From Paratinospora sagittata (Eukaryota; Streptophyta; Magnoliopsida; Ranunculales; Menispermaceae): DNA of 64,000 bases. The position numbers and the translations under genes are program-made. The notes beneath the pieces are model-generated. The model was given only the letters and a program-made list of their open reading frames with translations. It ran no database searches and had not been told where the DNA came from. Position 1 is the first letter of the stretch. The number at the start of each line of letters is the position of its first letter. Below are positions 36,208 to 47,290 of this stretch, in pieces. The stretch is taken from NCBI GenBank assembly GCA_035771175.1, contig CM069593.1, positions 17,794,908-17,858,907 of the forward strand. The letters run 5' to 3'.

Positions 36208-37186
36208 GTCTCAATGCAGGATTAGTAAATATTTTGTGTCAGTTTCGTTAAATATTAGCATTTTTAACTTGTTATTTGAAAAGAAGAAGAAAAAACTATG
36301 TTAGCTTGAGATACATAGCTTGACCTCTACCTACAACAGCCATAGTTTCTAAAACCCTGATGCTCTATATCAAAATGCAGGGATTATTGCCCTCATTAAT
36401 TTATCTTACTCTGTTTTCATGGAAGTTGCTATCATTTCTCCCTCATTCTTCTCATATTTGAGCTTGAGTTTCAAGTTTTGTCCTGTGTAAACATCATATT
36501 AGCTGATTTCATGACTTGCATTTTACTGCAGAGGTGAGAACAGAGGAGGAACAAATAGGGAAGTTAGTATCTTTGAATTCCACTGACTGCAAACCAGAAT
36601 TAACAGATCCAATAGAAATTAGGATCAATCAGGAAGCTACTATCTCGCTGCAAGTAATTTATGTGCTGCTAAATAGAATGAAAGATTTTTGTTAATAAAA
36701 ATTCAGGGTGGTAGGTGAGATATGTTTGGTGAGCTGAATAGAATATATATTGATGAGCTGAAGGTGATCACCATCAAACTTGGTAGTTGGCACAAGTAAA
36801 ATATGTCTCCATTTAGTCTCATCATTAAAGAGAAAACAAGAGAATCTATCTAGAATACACAGATAGCAAAGCAAAAAAAATTCAATTCCATGGTGATAAG
36901 AGAGCTTCAAGCACAGTAATGATGTGTTAAATTCTCTGAATTATGCAAGCAGCAAGTTGTAAATTTAGTATTTCTTAGTCATCATCGACACATCTGAATT
37001 AATTTACTCTATTAATTATAAGTGATTATATTTAGTAAGGTGATGCATCATTGTCTAAGAGATGATCTCAGCACACCCATCATTGATTGCTAAAGAACAG
37101 AATAGAAACGGAATCTGTGTTATTAGTATCATCTTATCTTGGCTTTTGATACTTTAAGCACCTCTTTATATCACACCAACCTCAAC

Positions 37187-37280
37187 TTGGAAGACTATGC
37201 CCTCATGAATCATGACTAGAGGAAACACAAATATTGGAAGACTATGCCCTCATGAGTCATGACTAGAGGAAACACAAATA
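37187..37280. repeat. 47-bp tandem duplication upstream of MIR2111
   Basis: Copies at 37187-37233 and 37234-37280, each beginning TTGGAAGACTATGCCCTCAT, differ at one base, which turns TGAATCATG into TGAGTCATG in the second copy, creating a TGAGTCA (GCN4/bZIP-like) core. It lies about 100 bp before the hairpin. Confidence 0.92.
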
Positions 37281-37322
37281 AATTTTCGCAAATTTATCAG
37301 TACTACTTCACTCTTCATATTA

Positions 37323-37350
37323 TCTTCTTCTTCTTCTTCTTCTTCTTCTT
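37323..37350. repeat. (CTT)n microsatellite
   Basis: About nine uninterrupted CTT/TTC triplets lie just upstream of the MIR2111 hairpin. Confidence 0.9.
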
Positions 37351-37383
37351 TTTGTGTATTGTTTTGTATTGAAGTGTTCTTTT

Positions 37384-37473
37384 GGGTTAGGAATGGATAA
37401 TCTGCATCCTGAGGTTTGTATCAACAGGATTTTAATCCAGTCCTCGCGATGCAGGTTATCTCTTCCTAATCGA
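37384..37473 (+). ncRNA. MIR2111: MIR2111 precursor hairpin
   Basis: The 5' arm carries TAATCTGCATCCTGAGGTTT plus G at 37398-37418, identical to plant miR2111 as I remember it except for the last base (A in the usual form). The 3' arm holds the star strand at 37440-37460, beginning GTCCTCGCGATGCAGGTTAT, which pairs along the mature sequence with few mismatches and the expected 2-nt offset. The outer stem continues as TTAGGAA/TTCCTAA. The loop is short (about 21 nt). miR2111 is a phosphate-starvation-induced and, in legumes, systemic shoot-to-root microRNA; its targets are Kelch-repeat F-box mRNAs (HOLT; TML in legumes). Being nearly palindromic, the locus gives similar-looking open frames on both strands, which are not genes. 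Confidence 0.9.
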
Positions 37474-38100
37474 TTCGGGATGCTCATATCTTCCACAGGT
37501 GAACAGAACAGAAATATATATACATGCAACTTTACTGTTTTTATTTTCCATGCGTAACTTAGTATTTGTTGCTTTTCAACAGATGATTCAAACATGTAGA
37601 ATATCTCACATGCACGTAACTACACTTTGATGAATTTGCTTTACCATGTTCTAGCCATTATAGTTTTATTACTTCTTGTCTTATTTTATATGTGCACTCT
37701 GAACGGATCTTAAAATAGATAAATATATATTAACATATATATATATAAGTTGTAGACAAAGCTAGATGGGAAAGCTTATGCAATGACATGATAAGAGTAG
37801 GTAAAAAAAGTGATTTGTATAATTGATCATGTCAGTATTTATTGATAAGATACTATATGTTGGGGTTATTGACTCAGTACCCTTGAGCTCCATGTCGACA
37901 ATTTCGTTCATCTGATCAAAACTAGAATGAATATTTAGACCCAATAAGCCCTTTTGAATTCAAAAAATCATGTATATATATATTCAATTGTTTCGATACA
38001 CTACATTCTTGAAATGTCAAATATATACTGTGACACCAAGCTGTATAAGTTGCAATTAGGATATATAATTTAGATAAATAAGATATATCTAGGGAACACC
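37474..38100. other. intergenic region between MIR2111 and dynein light chain
   Basis: AT-rich, with an AT dinucleotide stretch near 37728-37746. It probably contains the end of the MIR2111 primary transcript and the 3' UTR of the dynein light chain gene. Nothing else was seen. Confidence 0.5.
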
Positions 38101-38599
38101 TTACATGTTCTTATTATTTTCTCCTTTAAGCAGCACACCAATTGCCTCATCCTTGGTTTCACTCTCAGTATCTGTTCCATCCTTGAAGACCAGAAACTCC
38201 ATCATCTCCACATGGAAGAAGATGAAACTTCCAGAAAGATGTGTAATGCAAGAACCAAAATCAACACCAACTACACAATTCCATGAAAGTCCATAGGCCT
38301 CATCAAATTTCTGCAATTCCAACATATGCATCATACAATATAGCTACCTATAGTACTACTAATTTGATATGTTGATATGTAAATAGAAAATGATGAATTT
38401 ATAAAATGGGTTTTCTATTACAAAGAAGGTTGAGAAAGGAAAGAAGCTGGGAATTAAAAACCTGTTTGATGTGTTGAGCAATGGATTTGCAGTCTGAGAC
38501 TTCATGGAGATCAAGTGCTTGGTAAGCCAACTCCAATACATGACTCTGCATTGCCTCTGGCATGTCTGATTCACGCACTACTGCCTTTCCCTCCAACAT
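38101..38599 (-). CDS. LC8-type dynein light chain
   Basis: A small homodimeric hub protein of the DYNLL/LC8 family. Flowering plants lack dynein motors, so it probably acts as a dimerising adaptor. Two exons, 38599-38462 and 38310-38101, with a GT-AG intron after HIKQ, give 115 aa. Family hallmarks are seen: SDMPEAMQSHVLELAYQAL helix, IAQHIKQKFDEAYG, WNCVVGVDFGSCITH (family WHCIVG.NFGS.VTH) and HVEMMEFLVFK near the end (family FYLGQ.AILLFK, diverged here). After that comes a plant-type acidic/basic tail of about 26 residues. The start is the first ATG of the frame; a frame continuing upstream on the same strand is not in phase with it. Confidence 0.9.
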
Positions 38600-41462
38600 C
38601 TTCTTCAGAAAAACTGGTAATTAAATCAACCCAAGATGAATCGGCTACTATGTGTTCAAGGTAGAATATGAGCAAATTGTATGAGAGCAGAGAAGGTAAC
38701 TGGTGGTGGAGAATTAATGTAGCAGGAAATGCAGATATTTCTTTATTTTCTGGTTGGCTTTTTTTTGCTCTTTGGAATTGTATATAATTTATGGGTGCTA
38801 AGGTTTTTTGAGGATTACAAATGTTCAATATGGGCGATTGAAGTGACTGAAATGAGAAGTCATGCAAAGTTGATTGTTGGAAGAATGTACCCAACGGCTG
38901 CAAATCCAAGTGGCACAGATATTTTTGACTCTTTCATTTTCTGGGTGGGAAAGAAGATTGGAAGACTAGTTTGGTTTTATCAATAAAGCCTGCCTGGTTA
39001 GAACCCAAAGCTGAGCCCATTGCTCCACAGATCCCGCCCCATCAACCATAATCAATCGGTCTTCTTGGGAAGCTAGGCATGAACCGTGACTCATGGAAGT
39101 TCATGGCACCAAATATAACTTAAAATTTAACTCTTATTAGTATTTAAATTTAAAAAATATTTTATGTACGGGAGACGCTAAATTGGCAACCGGCTTCCTT
39201 GTAATATGTACTGCATTTGTATTGCGCAACATTGAACATTTGGAAAAGTTCGGTGTTAACGTAAAAAAATAACGTTAACGTCCATTGTAAATATAGATAT
39301 AGCATTACTCTTTAAATTTTTTATAGTAAATCTTTACAAGAATCAAAAGTGGCCTAGTTTGCAATAATATTGATATTAGTTGAGAATTTATTAAATAAGT
39401 GGTATTAGTGCAATCCTGGAAGAGCCTCCATTTATCCTATCTCTGGTTGGAGGGCTAATCCAAACGACTCTGTAATTCTTGAGTCCGAGAGAACTAGTTT
39501 CGCCCAAAGAAAAATATGACATTTTTTGAGTGTCGGATAACTGGTAAACAAAAAAAATAAGTGGTATCAAAACCGGTAATGGTATGCTAGGTAATACATA
39601 TGATCCGATGAATATAGAAATGTTGCGTTTATATGACATTGTACTTCTTTAAAAAGGAAAATATTAATTATTAAAATATTACCTAAAATACTATTAAATG
39701 TGTGGATGTTAGAAAATTTGTCCCAAAGACTTGATCGCTGGTGGTTGTGATCGACTTGGGTCGCTAACGAGTGAGCAGTGAGCAGTGAGCACTGAGCATT
39801 TGCCGGTTGGCTGGGCGACCCATTAGCTCACGCGATAGCTGTACTCTACGGGGAAGGTACCTTCGAATTAACACCAAATGCTTAATTACTTAAATTAACA
39901 ATAATATAATTTAATGTGTTTAATTAGAAGATACTATCATTAAAGAACAACTTGTGCTAATTGATTAGGATTAAGAAAATAAGAAGGAATTGAACCAACC
40001 CCGGCCCCCAAATCTCAATTAGATCTCTAATAAGATTTTTCAAAAGGTTATTAATTAATTAAAGAAGCCTAGAACTATATGATTAAACATTTTGACTATT
40101 GAGACTTTTCAAATGTGTCAATTTATTAATACTTAATTAACACTCATTATAATGCCCTCGATCGATCTCTCTCGTCATTCTTTCAATATTATCTTTATAG
40201 ATTATATTATAATTATTTTATAAGCTTATAGGCAATATGATACAATCAATGTATTTAACCATTCCCAGGTTCTTAATGTATAAACCTCATTTACTTTTAC
40301 ATCTTTCTTCAATTAATATTTCTCCCTTTAGCTCTTCTTATACAAATTTTCTTTTACCTTTTTATACTTTTACTCTCATTTTCAGATAAGAAAAAGTCAT
40401 TTTACCCTTAAAATCCATCAATAATATATTGTTAAATTAACAAAACTGTAAAATTTAATTAATTGATAATAAATGAAACTTGTAACAAAACCACTTCCTC
40501 TCAAATCAATTCCTAAAATTCACATGAAGAGGAAGTATAAGATTCTCTATTCCCATATGAGTCATCCCAAAATTGAAAAAGCATGTGAGTGGGTGAGTTC
40601 GTAGATGCAACTCTTTAGTTATTCGAAGCTATTGGGTTGGCATATAGATATTTTCTTTTAAAAACAACGTTAGGATCACAACTATTATAAAATATATATT
40701 ACTCTGGACATTATTTTATAATAATCTTGGTTGAAACAAGATTGATGTATGTCCACGTTAGATATTTATGTTATTGTGTTTCTACTAATGCTAAGATATT
40801 TTCCTTTGATATAATTAATTAGTTATATACTCCAGTATGGTATAAATTAAAAATGTTGAAATTCGACCTTATGGGTCTCATTCTACTTTTGAAAACAATT
40901 AATATGTAAAATTACAAATTCATAGTCAATATTCTATCACATGTACATCTAAGTTTAAAGAATAGTATAGTAATTAACCTATTCTCATTTGTGCCAAAAA
41001 TATCTTAAAAGCCCAGAGGGGACAGAAAGCTAAGAAGCCAGCAGATAAAGGGTTGTATATATACGTCCATGCAACACATACACATTAATTTATTAATTTA
41101 CACAAAATGAACAACATTCACATACGTACGTTTATAATATACACATAAATATATATTATCATCACCAACCAGCTGCTGCTGCACTTGTATTATTTCTTTT
41201 TATTTTTGAAACATGAAACATATATAGAATCAACAACACAAAAACTCCTGCCCAAAACCCACCATAGTACAATTGAGTGACCAACTTCCCATCAAACCCA
41301 CAATATTCCAAGAATTAATTCAAATTAATCTTGCGTTGATCAAGCAAGCAAAAAATTACCACATATTCAATAAAGTGATGATGAAGAGAATTAAGATTCT
41401 TCCACCATTATATAAAAAAAACCAGCTCCTGCATGGAATGATCAAGGAATCACGTACGTACG
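38600..41462. other. intergenic region
   Basis: AT-rich throughout. The first few hundred bases are the promoter of the dynein light chain gene (minus strand); the last few hundred are the 3' UTR of the DUF617 gene. A small patch at about 39737-39860 is richer in G and C and has three GTGAGCA repeats (39770-39795). No gene is supported. Confidence 0.45.
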
Positions 41463-42299
41463 TCACCGGTACCGCAACAAGAAAATGCTGAGTTCTTGAC
41501 CAGGGCAAGCATCTGGGTTTATAAGATGAAACGACTCCGAGTCAGCATTTCCTATAACTCGCTCGTAATTTGCTCTCATGTAAATCAGCTCTCCTTTATC
41601 ATCATCGCCATCACGACCACCTTGTTCTTGATCTTCTTCATGATCATCACAATTATTATTATTATTACTATAAGAACCAGCCATTATTCCGGCTGGAATC
41701 ATGCCAGCTCCGACCGTCGTCGACTGCATAGTCTTCAAGATAAGCCTGTCCTTCTGGTTCGCCTTTCGTCTCGCGGCGAACCCGACTTTCCGGCCATTAA
41801 CGCACATTGTCCACATGGGAATCGAGTGCAACGGACAAGAACGGACGATGCTGCCGCCATCGCATTCGAGGACTATTCGGACGAGTCCGGTCTGCATTTC
41901 TTTGACGAGAAGGTACGTCGGAATGGAGAGTTGGAGGAGGAGAGGGGGCTTCGGGTTGAGACGGTCGTGTTGGATGGAGAAGCAGAGGTGGCCACGGCGG
42001 TGACCGAAGAAAGTTCCGATCACCATTGATTTGGACGAGCGCGGCGGGACGGAGATCGAAGACGAGGAGTGGTAGTTCTTGACGCTTTCTTCTGTTGTGG
42101 TTGAGGAGTAGTGATCTTCTTGATGATACTGTGTTGGGTAATCGTCTCGCAAAGAGGCGCTTAAGCGTTTCTTGGTGGTCGTCGTGGCCGCCTTGGCATT
42201 GGAGGTGGTGGCGGGGGCAACCATGTTGGTGGAGGAGGTGGTGGTGATGGGAGAGAGGCAAGGGAGGAGGAATCGACGGAGAGAGTCGATTTTGGTCAT
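41463..42299 (-). CDS. MIZU-KUSSEI 1-like protein (DUF617)
   Basis: A plant-specific DUF617 protein; the founding member MIZ1 acts at the ER membrane in root hydrotropism, but this paralogue's role is not known. One exon, 278 aa from the ATG at 42299 (MTKIDSLRRFLLPC). The frame is open 41 codons upstream, but MTKID is the usual family start. A Ser/Thr-rich N-terminus is followed by the domain from about residue 90: MVIGTFFGHRRGHLCFSIQ, PPLLLQLSIPTYLLVKEMQTGLVRIVLEC, PLHSIPMWTMCVNGRKVGFAARR, ELIYMRANYERVIGN and the ending ESFHLINPDACPGQELSIFLLRYR. An Asn/Asp/Glu-rich insert encoded by AAT/GAT repeats splits the domain. A minus-strand TATATAAAAG lies at 42566-42575. Arabidopsis At2g37880 is the likely counterpart. 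Confidence 0.94.
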   Translation of the reverse strand: MTKIDSLRRFLLPCLSPITTTSSTNMVAPATTSNAKAATTTTKKRLSASLRDDYPTQYHQEDHYSSTTTEESVKNYHSSSSISVPPRSSKSMVIGTFFGHRRGHLCFSIQHDRLNPKPPLLLQLSIPTYLLVKEMQTGLVRIVLECDGGSIVRSCPLHSIPMWTMCVNGRKVGFAARRKANQKDRLILKTMQSTTVGAGMIPAGIMAGSYSNNNNNCDDHEEDQEQGGRDGDDDKGELIYMRANYERVIGNADSESFHLINPDACPGQELSIFLLRYR

Positions 42300-44408
42300 G
42301 ATTTTGGATTTGAATGAGTTTCTTGATGAAAGGAGAGAATAGTTTCGAGTTTGGAAGCAGTGAGAAAGAGTGGGCGCAATGGGACAAGAGTGTTGTGGTG
42401 TGGGGGTTTCTTTTAAAGGCAACCGAGTTCGAAATTTGCAAACTGGAAGATGAGAAGAAACGGGTCGACTCGTGGTGGTGGCGCGTTCCTCTCCCCACCA
42501 GTTTACATTAATAATTTTGTTTCATCAAATTTAATGAAACTCAACAAATTTTGGTTTGTTTTCTCTTTTATATATGTTTGTGTGTGCTTTTTTAACGAAT
42601 TTATATTATAATTCTTTTTTCATGTAGGGCTTGATATAATAGAATGGAAGAAGTAGATTCATATAATAAACATGCAATTAGAAAAAGCTTAATTGAATTA
42701 AATATTTTTTTTTATTGAGTGATGTAAGGGGTACATTATTTGAAACTCAAGATAGACGCTTAAATCTCTAAACATGTTTGATTATAGGAGAAATGCTCAA
42801 TACATGTATACCAAATGAATGGATGTGAAATTTTGAGTTTCTATCTTGAATTTCAATTAATGTACTCTAATTTTTTTTAATTGCTATTTTTCTTTTTGTT
42901 TTTCTTTAGATTTTTCAATCATCAAACTAAAAATTAGGACTAGTTTCTTCATTAAAAAGCACAGCAATTGGTGTACCTATAGATTTTTTTTTCATTTACT
43001 TCTTTTTTTTGTTTTTCTTTAGATTTTCGGATCATCAAATCAAAAATTGCCACGCGGCCATTCTCTCCATTGAAAAGCATACCTTAGAACATCTCTAATG
43101 CTTTTATGGATTGTATTTTTTTTTAAAAAGAGTCATGTCATTGATGTCAAGAGATTTGTATCCTACATAACATAAAATATTATTTGATAAACAATTAAGT
43201 TAAAAAATGGTTTCAATGCTTCCATTTAAAATACACATTTTAATGAGTCAACAATAGATATTGACAATAAATTTAAAATACTTAATATTGACAAATATTA
43301 TTTATTTTATGTGATATTTAATTTTTTTATAATTCATTATGACATTGAAAATGCTCATAGCCTTCAAAAAGGCTCGAGAACAAATCAATCTTCCAATCAT
43401 TTTCTACGTGTTAGCTTTGATGGGCCGACCAGCCATCCTTGAGCCCGAAATGGGCTCTATCTCTAATTCATCTCAGCCCACAAGATTTCTCCATCTCGAG
43501 GACTTTCCTCTTGTTACGGACAGACGTAACAAGGCATTGATAGAAAATTGCCTCCAAATTGCCACGTGGATCACCAGTTCAAATTGGGATCTCCACGTGG
43601 CTCGATGTCATGCTCACGCGCGTATCGAACGTTGTGCGCGCTTCCTATTTTGCTCTTGTTCTAGGCTTTAATTTCTATTTATTTATTTATTAAATTCACC
43701 CATAACCAGTTGCTCCATTTCCTGCTGGACAAGACAAGCAAGCGGATCATATAAAATAAAATAAAATAAAGATTAAGAGATTCATAGCCGTTTGATCTAA
43801 TTTGAAATAAAATGGAGAGAGAAATAATTTTGTTATATTATAGTAATAAGAGGTTGTTGTTGAACATGATAGAATTTTAAGAACCTTCGGTTTTTTATTT
43901 TCTGGATTTTGTAAGTAAAAGAATTTTGTCTATTTTTAAGGTCTCAAAATGGAATTAATTAAAACTATAGTCGAAGGACCCGTAAACCCAATTCGATTTA
44001 AATCTATTAAGTTGAATATAAAATTCAACTCATGTTCCCTTGATATATAATTCGTATATATGAAACATTTTGAACCTTTTCTTAAAATTTGAAATATTTT
44101 AAAATATCTTGCTATAACTAGATATAACTATAAAAGTTATAATTGAAGTTTGTTAATGGATCGTTGTTTCAATTGAATTATTTGATTTCAATTCATAATT
44201 TCACAAATTCAATTAAGTAATTGACTATCTATGTAGCTTGCAATCTTCTTGATTAAACTCAATCAAGTAATTGTTTTTCTAATAGAGAAATATTTTTATG
44301 TCCCAAAAATTATATCCAAAATTATACCGTGTTGACGTGGTGTATGATGATGTATTTTTTTCCCATAATGTGGTGTATTACCGCATAAGCTTGGGTATAG
44401 ATTTGGGT

Positions 44409-44952
44409 TAGGGATATTCACGGAAAATAGGCGAAAGCGAAAAATCAAACCAAACCAATGCAATCTGTTCAATTTGGTTCGGTTTGTAAGCGAATAATTG
44501 GTTCAATTTTTTTGTTTTTATTTTTAATAAACTGATTGGTTCCATTCAATTTGTGATTTACATATTACAAAACTGGATTTAACCCGAATCGAACCGAACT
44601 CATGAGTAATATATAATTTGTAGAATTTTGCTTATGAATGTTGATTTTTTTAACATTTTTTATGTTAAAATATGTATCATGTTTTGAATTTTAACTTCAA
44701 TAAGATTAAATATATAACATTCTTCATATAGGATATATTTTTATATGTAAATTAATATTAGTTATATGATTCATAATTTTTTTAAATTTAGGTAAATTGA
44801 TTAACTCAAACCAAATCAAATCGAATAAGTTTTGTTTGGTTTGGTTGATTGATTGGTTCAGTTTCGATTTTTGAAACATAGAACCGAATAAGGTTTGGCT
44901 CAGTTTTGATTTTTAATGAAAATCGAACCGAACCGACCCATGCACATTCCTA
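44409..44952. mobile_element. MITE-like element with inverted termini
   Basis: TAGGGATATTCACGG on the left matches TAGGAATGTGCATGG (reverse complement of the right end) with few differences, and the subterminal parts are dense in (G)GTTCGGTTTGG and its complement. This resembles a common plant hAT MITE type. The flanks ATTTGGGT and ATTTAATT match at only 5 of 8 positions, so the target duplication is weak. Confidence 0.6.
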
Positions 44953-46480
44953 ATTTAATTTAAGTATATATCTTGAATCGTTTTAATACTCTTTTAATAT
45001 ATATATTTAAAATAATCAATGTACATATCCACTCTCTTGTTGCTACAATTATAGATTAGTTTTTGTTAGCGTGTAAGGGTCTAATTGATGCAATTCCTTG
45101 TTACCTTATTCGTCGCTTCTTATGGTCCTTGTTAACAATAATAATAACAATAATATATATGATATAATTAATAATATTAGTTAGTAACTTTATTTATCAT
45201 ATTTAAATCTATAAAGATCTTTTAAAACTTAAATACTATATATATAAATCTGATTCTTGAACTTAAATGATTTACTACAATTGAATTTTGTACTGATAAA
45301 AAATAAACTTTTAATTATTGATCAGAGAATGAATGCTTTCTAGCTAGTTTTATATATAATTGGATGAATGCTATAATATATAGTCTGATATTGAAAACTC
45401 CAAAGTTGGTCATCGTATGAAATTTAAGAGTGGATCTCCCCTGCATTACTCTGAAGGCCTCTTGGAGAATAATACTATGAATTAAACACTAGCGAAAAAC
45501 TTGAATGCTTTGTGTTTGTTTGATTATCATATACAGTAGTTATAACTTATGCATGTTTAGGTTTCTACTTCTTGGTTATAACTTTTTGATTTTGTGGTTT
45601 AATTAAACATGGTATCTTTGTTTTAGAGGTCTTGGGTTAATTAAAATTGGATTACGGAAATTAGATTATTTTAGATCTTTAATTTCAATCCTGGCTAGTA
45701 CGGATTCTGCATTTGTTTTGTGATTCAAAACAAAAGTTTAAAACCTGTTTTTCATCCTTTTCTAATTACAAATTGTTTTCTGTTTTTAAATTTTCAAATA
45801 CAGAAAATTGTATCTTAATCTTTTTGGGTATCGGTTTTTCGGCATTCGACAGGTGTCTTTATTTCCTTTAGAATGAAACTAATCATTCTGAATTCGAAGA
45901 TTTACAAAGACAAGGACACAACGAGGATGAGCTTGAACTCATGACGAGTCTTTCAACCGCACTTTGTAGTTCGTTTTCCATACCAGCGAACCAACCTCTA
46001 GTTAGTATCCCTGTCTTAATCACAAATGAATTTTTAATTCTTTCTTGAGTTTAAAACAGAGTAATTACCAGACAACCTCTAAAAGTACCCTTCCATGTAA
46101 TACTATTGTGTAATTCTACACGCAAGGATTACGCACAAGCGAACAAATCCTGATGTAGAGCAACTCTCTAGAGTAATTAATTCACCCAAAACTCGGTTTT
46201 AATTTGAGAGAAGGGCAGGGCGTATCTGAAAGTCAAAAAGGCCCACTTCACTGATTCCAATAACTTTGACATATTTGGGACGCGAATTGCTGAGACGAAC
46301 GACAAGTGTAGAACACATGCATGCCGCTACATCAAACCTTACCTTACCTGGAACTTCTTCCCCCTTTGCTTGTGCCGTTTTTAGGGTTTTCATCCGCATC
46401 CATCCAACTTCTTCCTTACTCTATCTCCATTGCGTAAATGTAGTTGTACATGCAATTAATCCTCTCTCTCTTTAGCTCCC

Positions 46481-46488
46481 TATAAATA
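46481..46488 (+). promoter_or_regulatory. putative TATA box of the proline-rich protein gene
   Basis: TATAAATA 77 bp before the ATG at 46565, preceded by CT-rich sequence. The spacing suits a leader of about 45 nt. Confidence 0.6.
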
Positions 46489-46564
46489 CGTATCAATATG
46501 CCTTGCCTTCCCCACTCCAAATAGCTATCTCTTCTCCCCTTGATAAGTTGTCTAAGAGATCACA

Positions 46565-47290
46565 ATGAAGATCATGTATTTTTCTAATTCCCATTCCTTC
46601 CTCTTGATGCTGCTGGCAACAATATTGTTATTAGTATCACCAAGCTTTATTACTAGCTCTCTTGCTGATTCAGTTGAAGAGAAAGAGACCCATTTTCCTT
46701 ATGATCCATCTCTTCATCATGTCCGCCCCCCACCATCTTACCCGCAACCACAACCACCGCCACAACAACCCCAGCCTCCTCCGCAATATGGCCAGCCACC
46801 ACCACAAACACAGCCGCCACCACAACCACCGCCGCAACAACCCCAGCCTCCGCCGCCGCAATATGGCCAGCCACCACCACAAACACAACCGCCACCACAA
46901 ACACAGCCACCGCCACAACAAGGACAGCCTCCTCCATCTTGTGGTACCCCACCACCCACCGGAGGGCACTATCCACCACCATCTCAAGGGAAGCCTCCGC
47001 CTCCCCATGGACACCCACCACCCACTGGAGGGCACTGTTCACCACCTCATGGATGCCCACCATCTCATGGACATCCTCCCCCTCAAGGACAGCAACCACC
47101 TCCACAGTATGGGAAGCCACCACCAACGTACGGAAAGCCGCCTCCGCCGCAATATGGCAATCCACCTGATCAGGATCATGAATTAAATGTATCAGAACAA
47201 GTGAAGAAGCCAGTACCAGAAGTTACAGCACCGATGACGAAACCACCAACCACTGCATCCCGTAAGGAAGCCTCAAACTTCAAGCCCTAA
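46565..47290 (+). CDS. secreted proline-rich cell-wall protein
   Basis: A structural cell-wall protein candidate. One exon, 241 aa. A hydrophobic signal peptide (about residues 1-34, ending SSLADS) is followed by a Pro/Gln/Gly/Tyr/His-rich repeat domain (about 55-205) with units such as PPPQYGQPPPQTQ and, later, HPPPTGGH and GKPPP. Only two Cys pairs' worth of scattered Cys are present and no eight-cysteine LTP domain, so it is not a hybrid PRP. SerPro4 extensin motifs are absent, while PPPxY units suit hydroxylation and cross-linking. The C-terminal 35 residues are Lys/Thr-rich and not repetitive. The repeats also open long frames on the other strand; those are shadows. Repeat number is likely variable between alleles. 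Confidence 0.85.
   Translation: MKIMYFSNSHSFLLMLLATILLLVSPSFITSSLADSVEEKETHFPYDPSLHHVRPPPSYPQPQPPPQQPQPPPQYGQPPPQTQPPPQPPPQQPQPPPPQYGQPPPQTQPPPQTQPPPQQGQPPPSCGTPPPTGGHYPPPSQGKPPPPHGHPPPTGGHCSPPHGCPPSHGHPPPQGQQPPPQYGKPPPTYGKPPPPQYGNPPDQDHELNVSEQVKKPVPEVTAPMTKPPTTASRKEASNFKP

Larger units (their letters stand above)
34515..37383. other. intergenic region between DAR2-like gene and MIR2111
   Basis: Holds the DAR2-like promoter (pyrimidine-rich leader around 34520-34850), AT-rich DNA, a SINE at 36062-36207, orphan open frames at 35924-36061 and 36531-36695, a 47-bp tandem duplication at 37187-37280 and a CTT microsatellite at 37323-37350. No intact gene is supported. Confidence 0.45.
42300..46564. 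other. intergenic region between DUF617 and PRP genes
   Basis: Contains both promoters, AT-rich filler and a MITE-like element at 44409-44952. A less AT-rich segment at 43420-43640 has two CCACGTGG-type G-box cores (near 43562 and 43592) but no recognisable protein; its 110-codon frame does not resemble a known family. Confidence 0.45.

Noticed and set aside
37320..37595. Similar short proteins on both strands around MIR2111.
   Set aside because: The similarity comes from the hairpin's inverted repeat, not from coding sequence.
41496..42029. 177-codon plus-strand frame opposite the DUF617 gene.
   Set aside because: It is antisense to a well-supported domain and has no homology signal of its own.
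46653..47186. 170-codon minus-strand frame and a 174-codon alternative plus-strand frame over the proline-rich gene.
   Set aside because: They are by-products of the CCA/CAA repeat; only the frame with a signal peptide and PPPQYG units makes sense.
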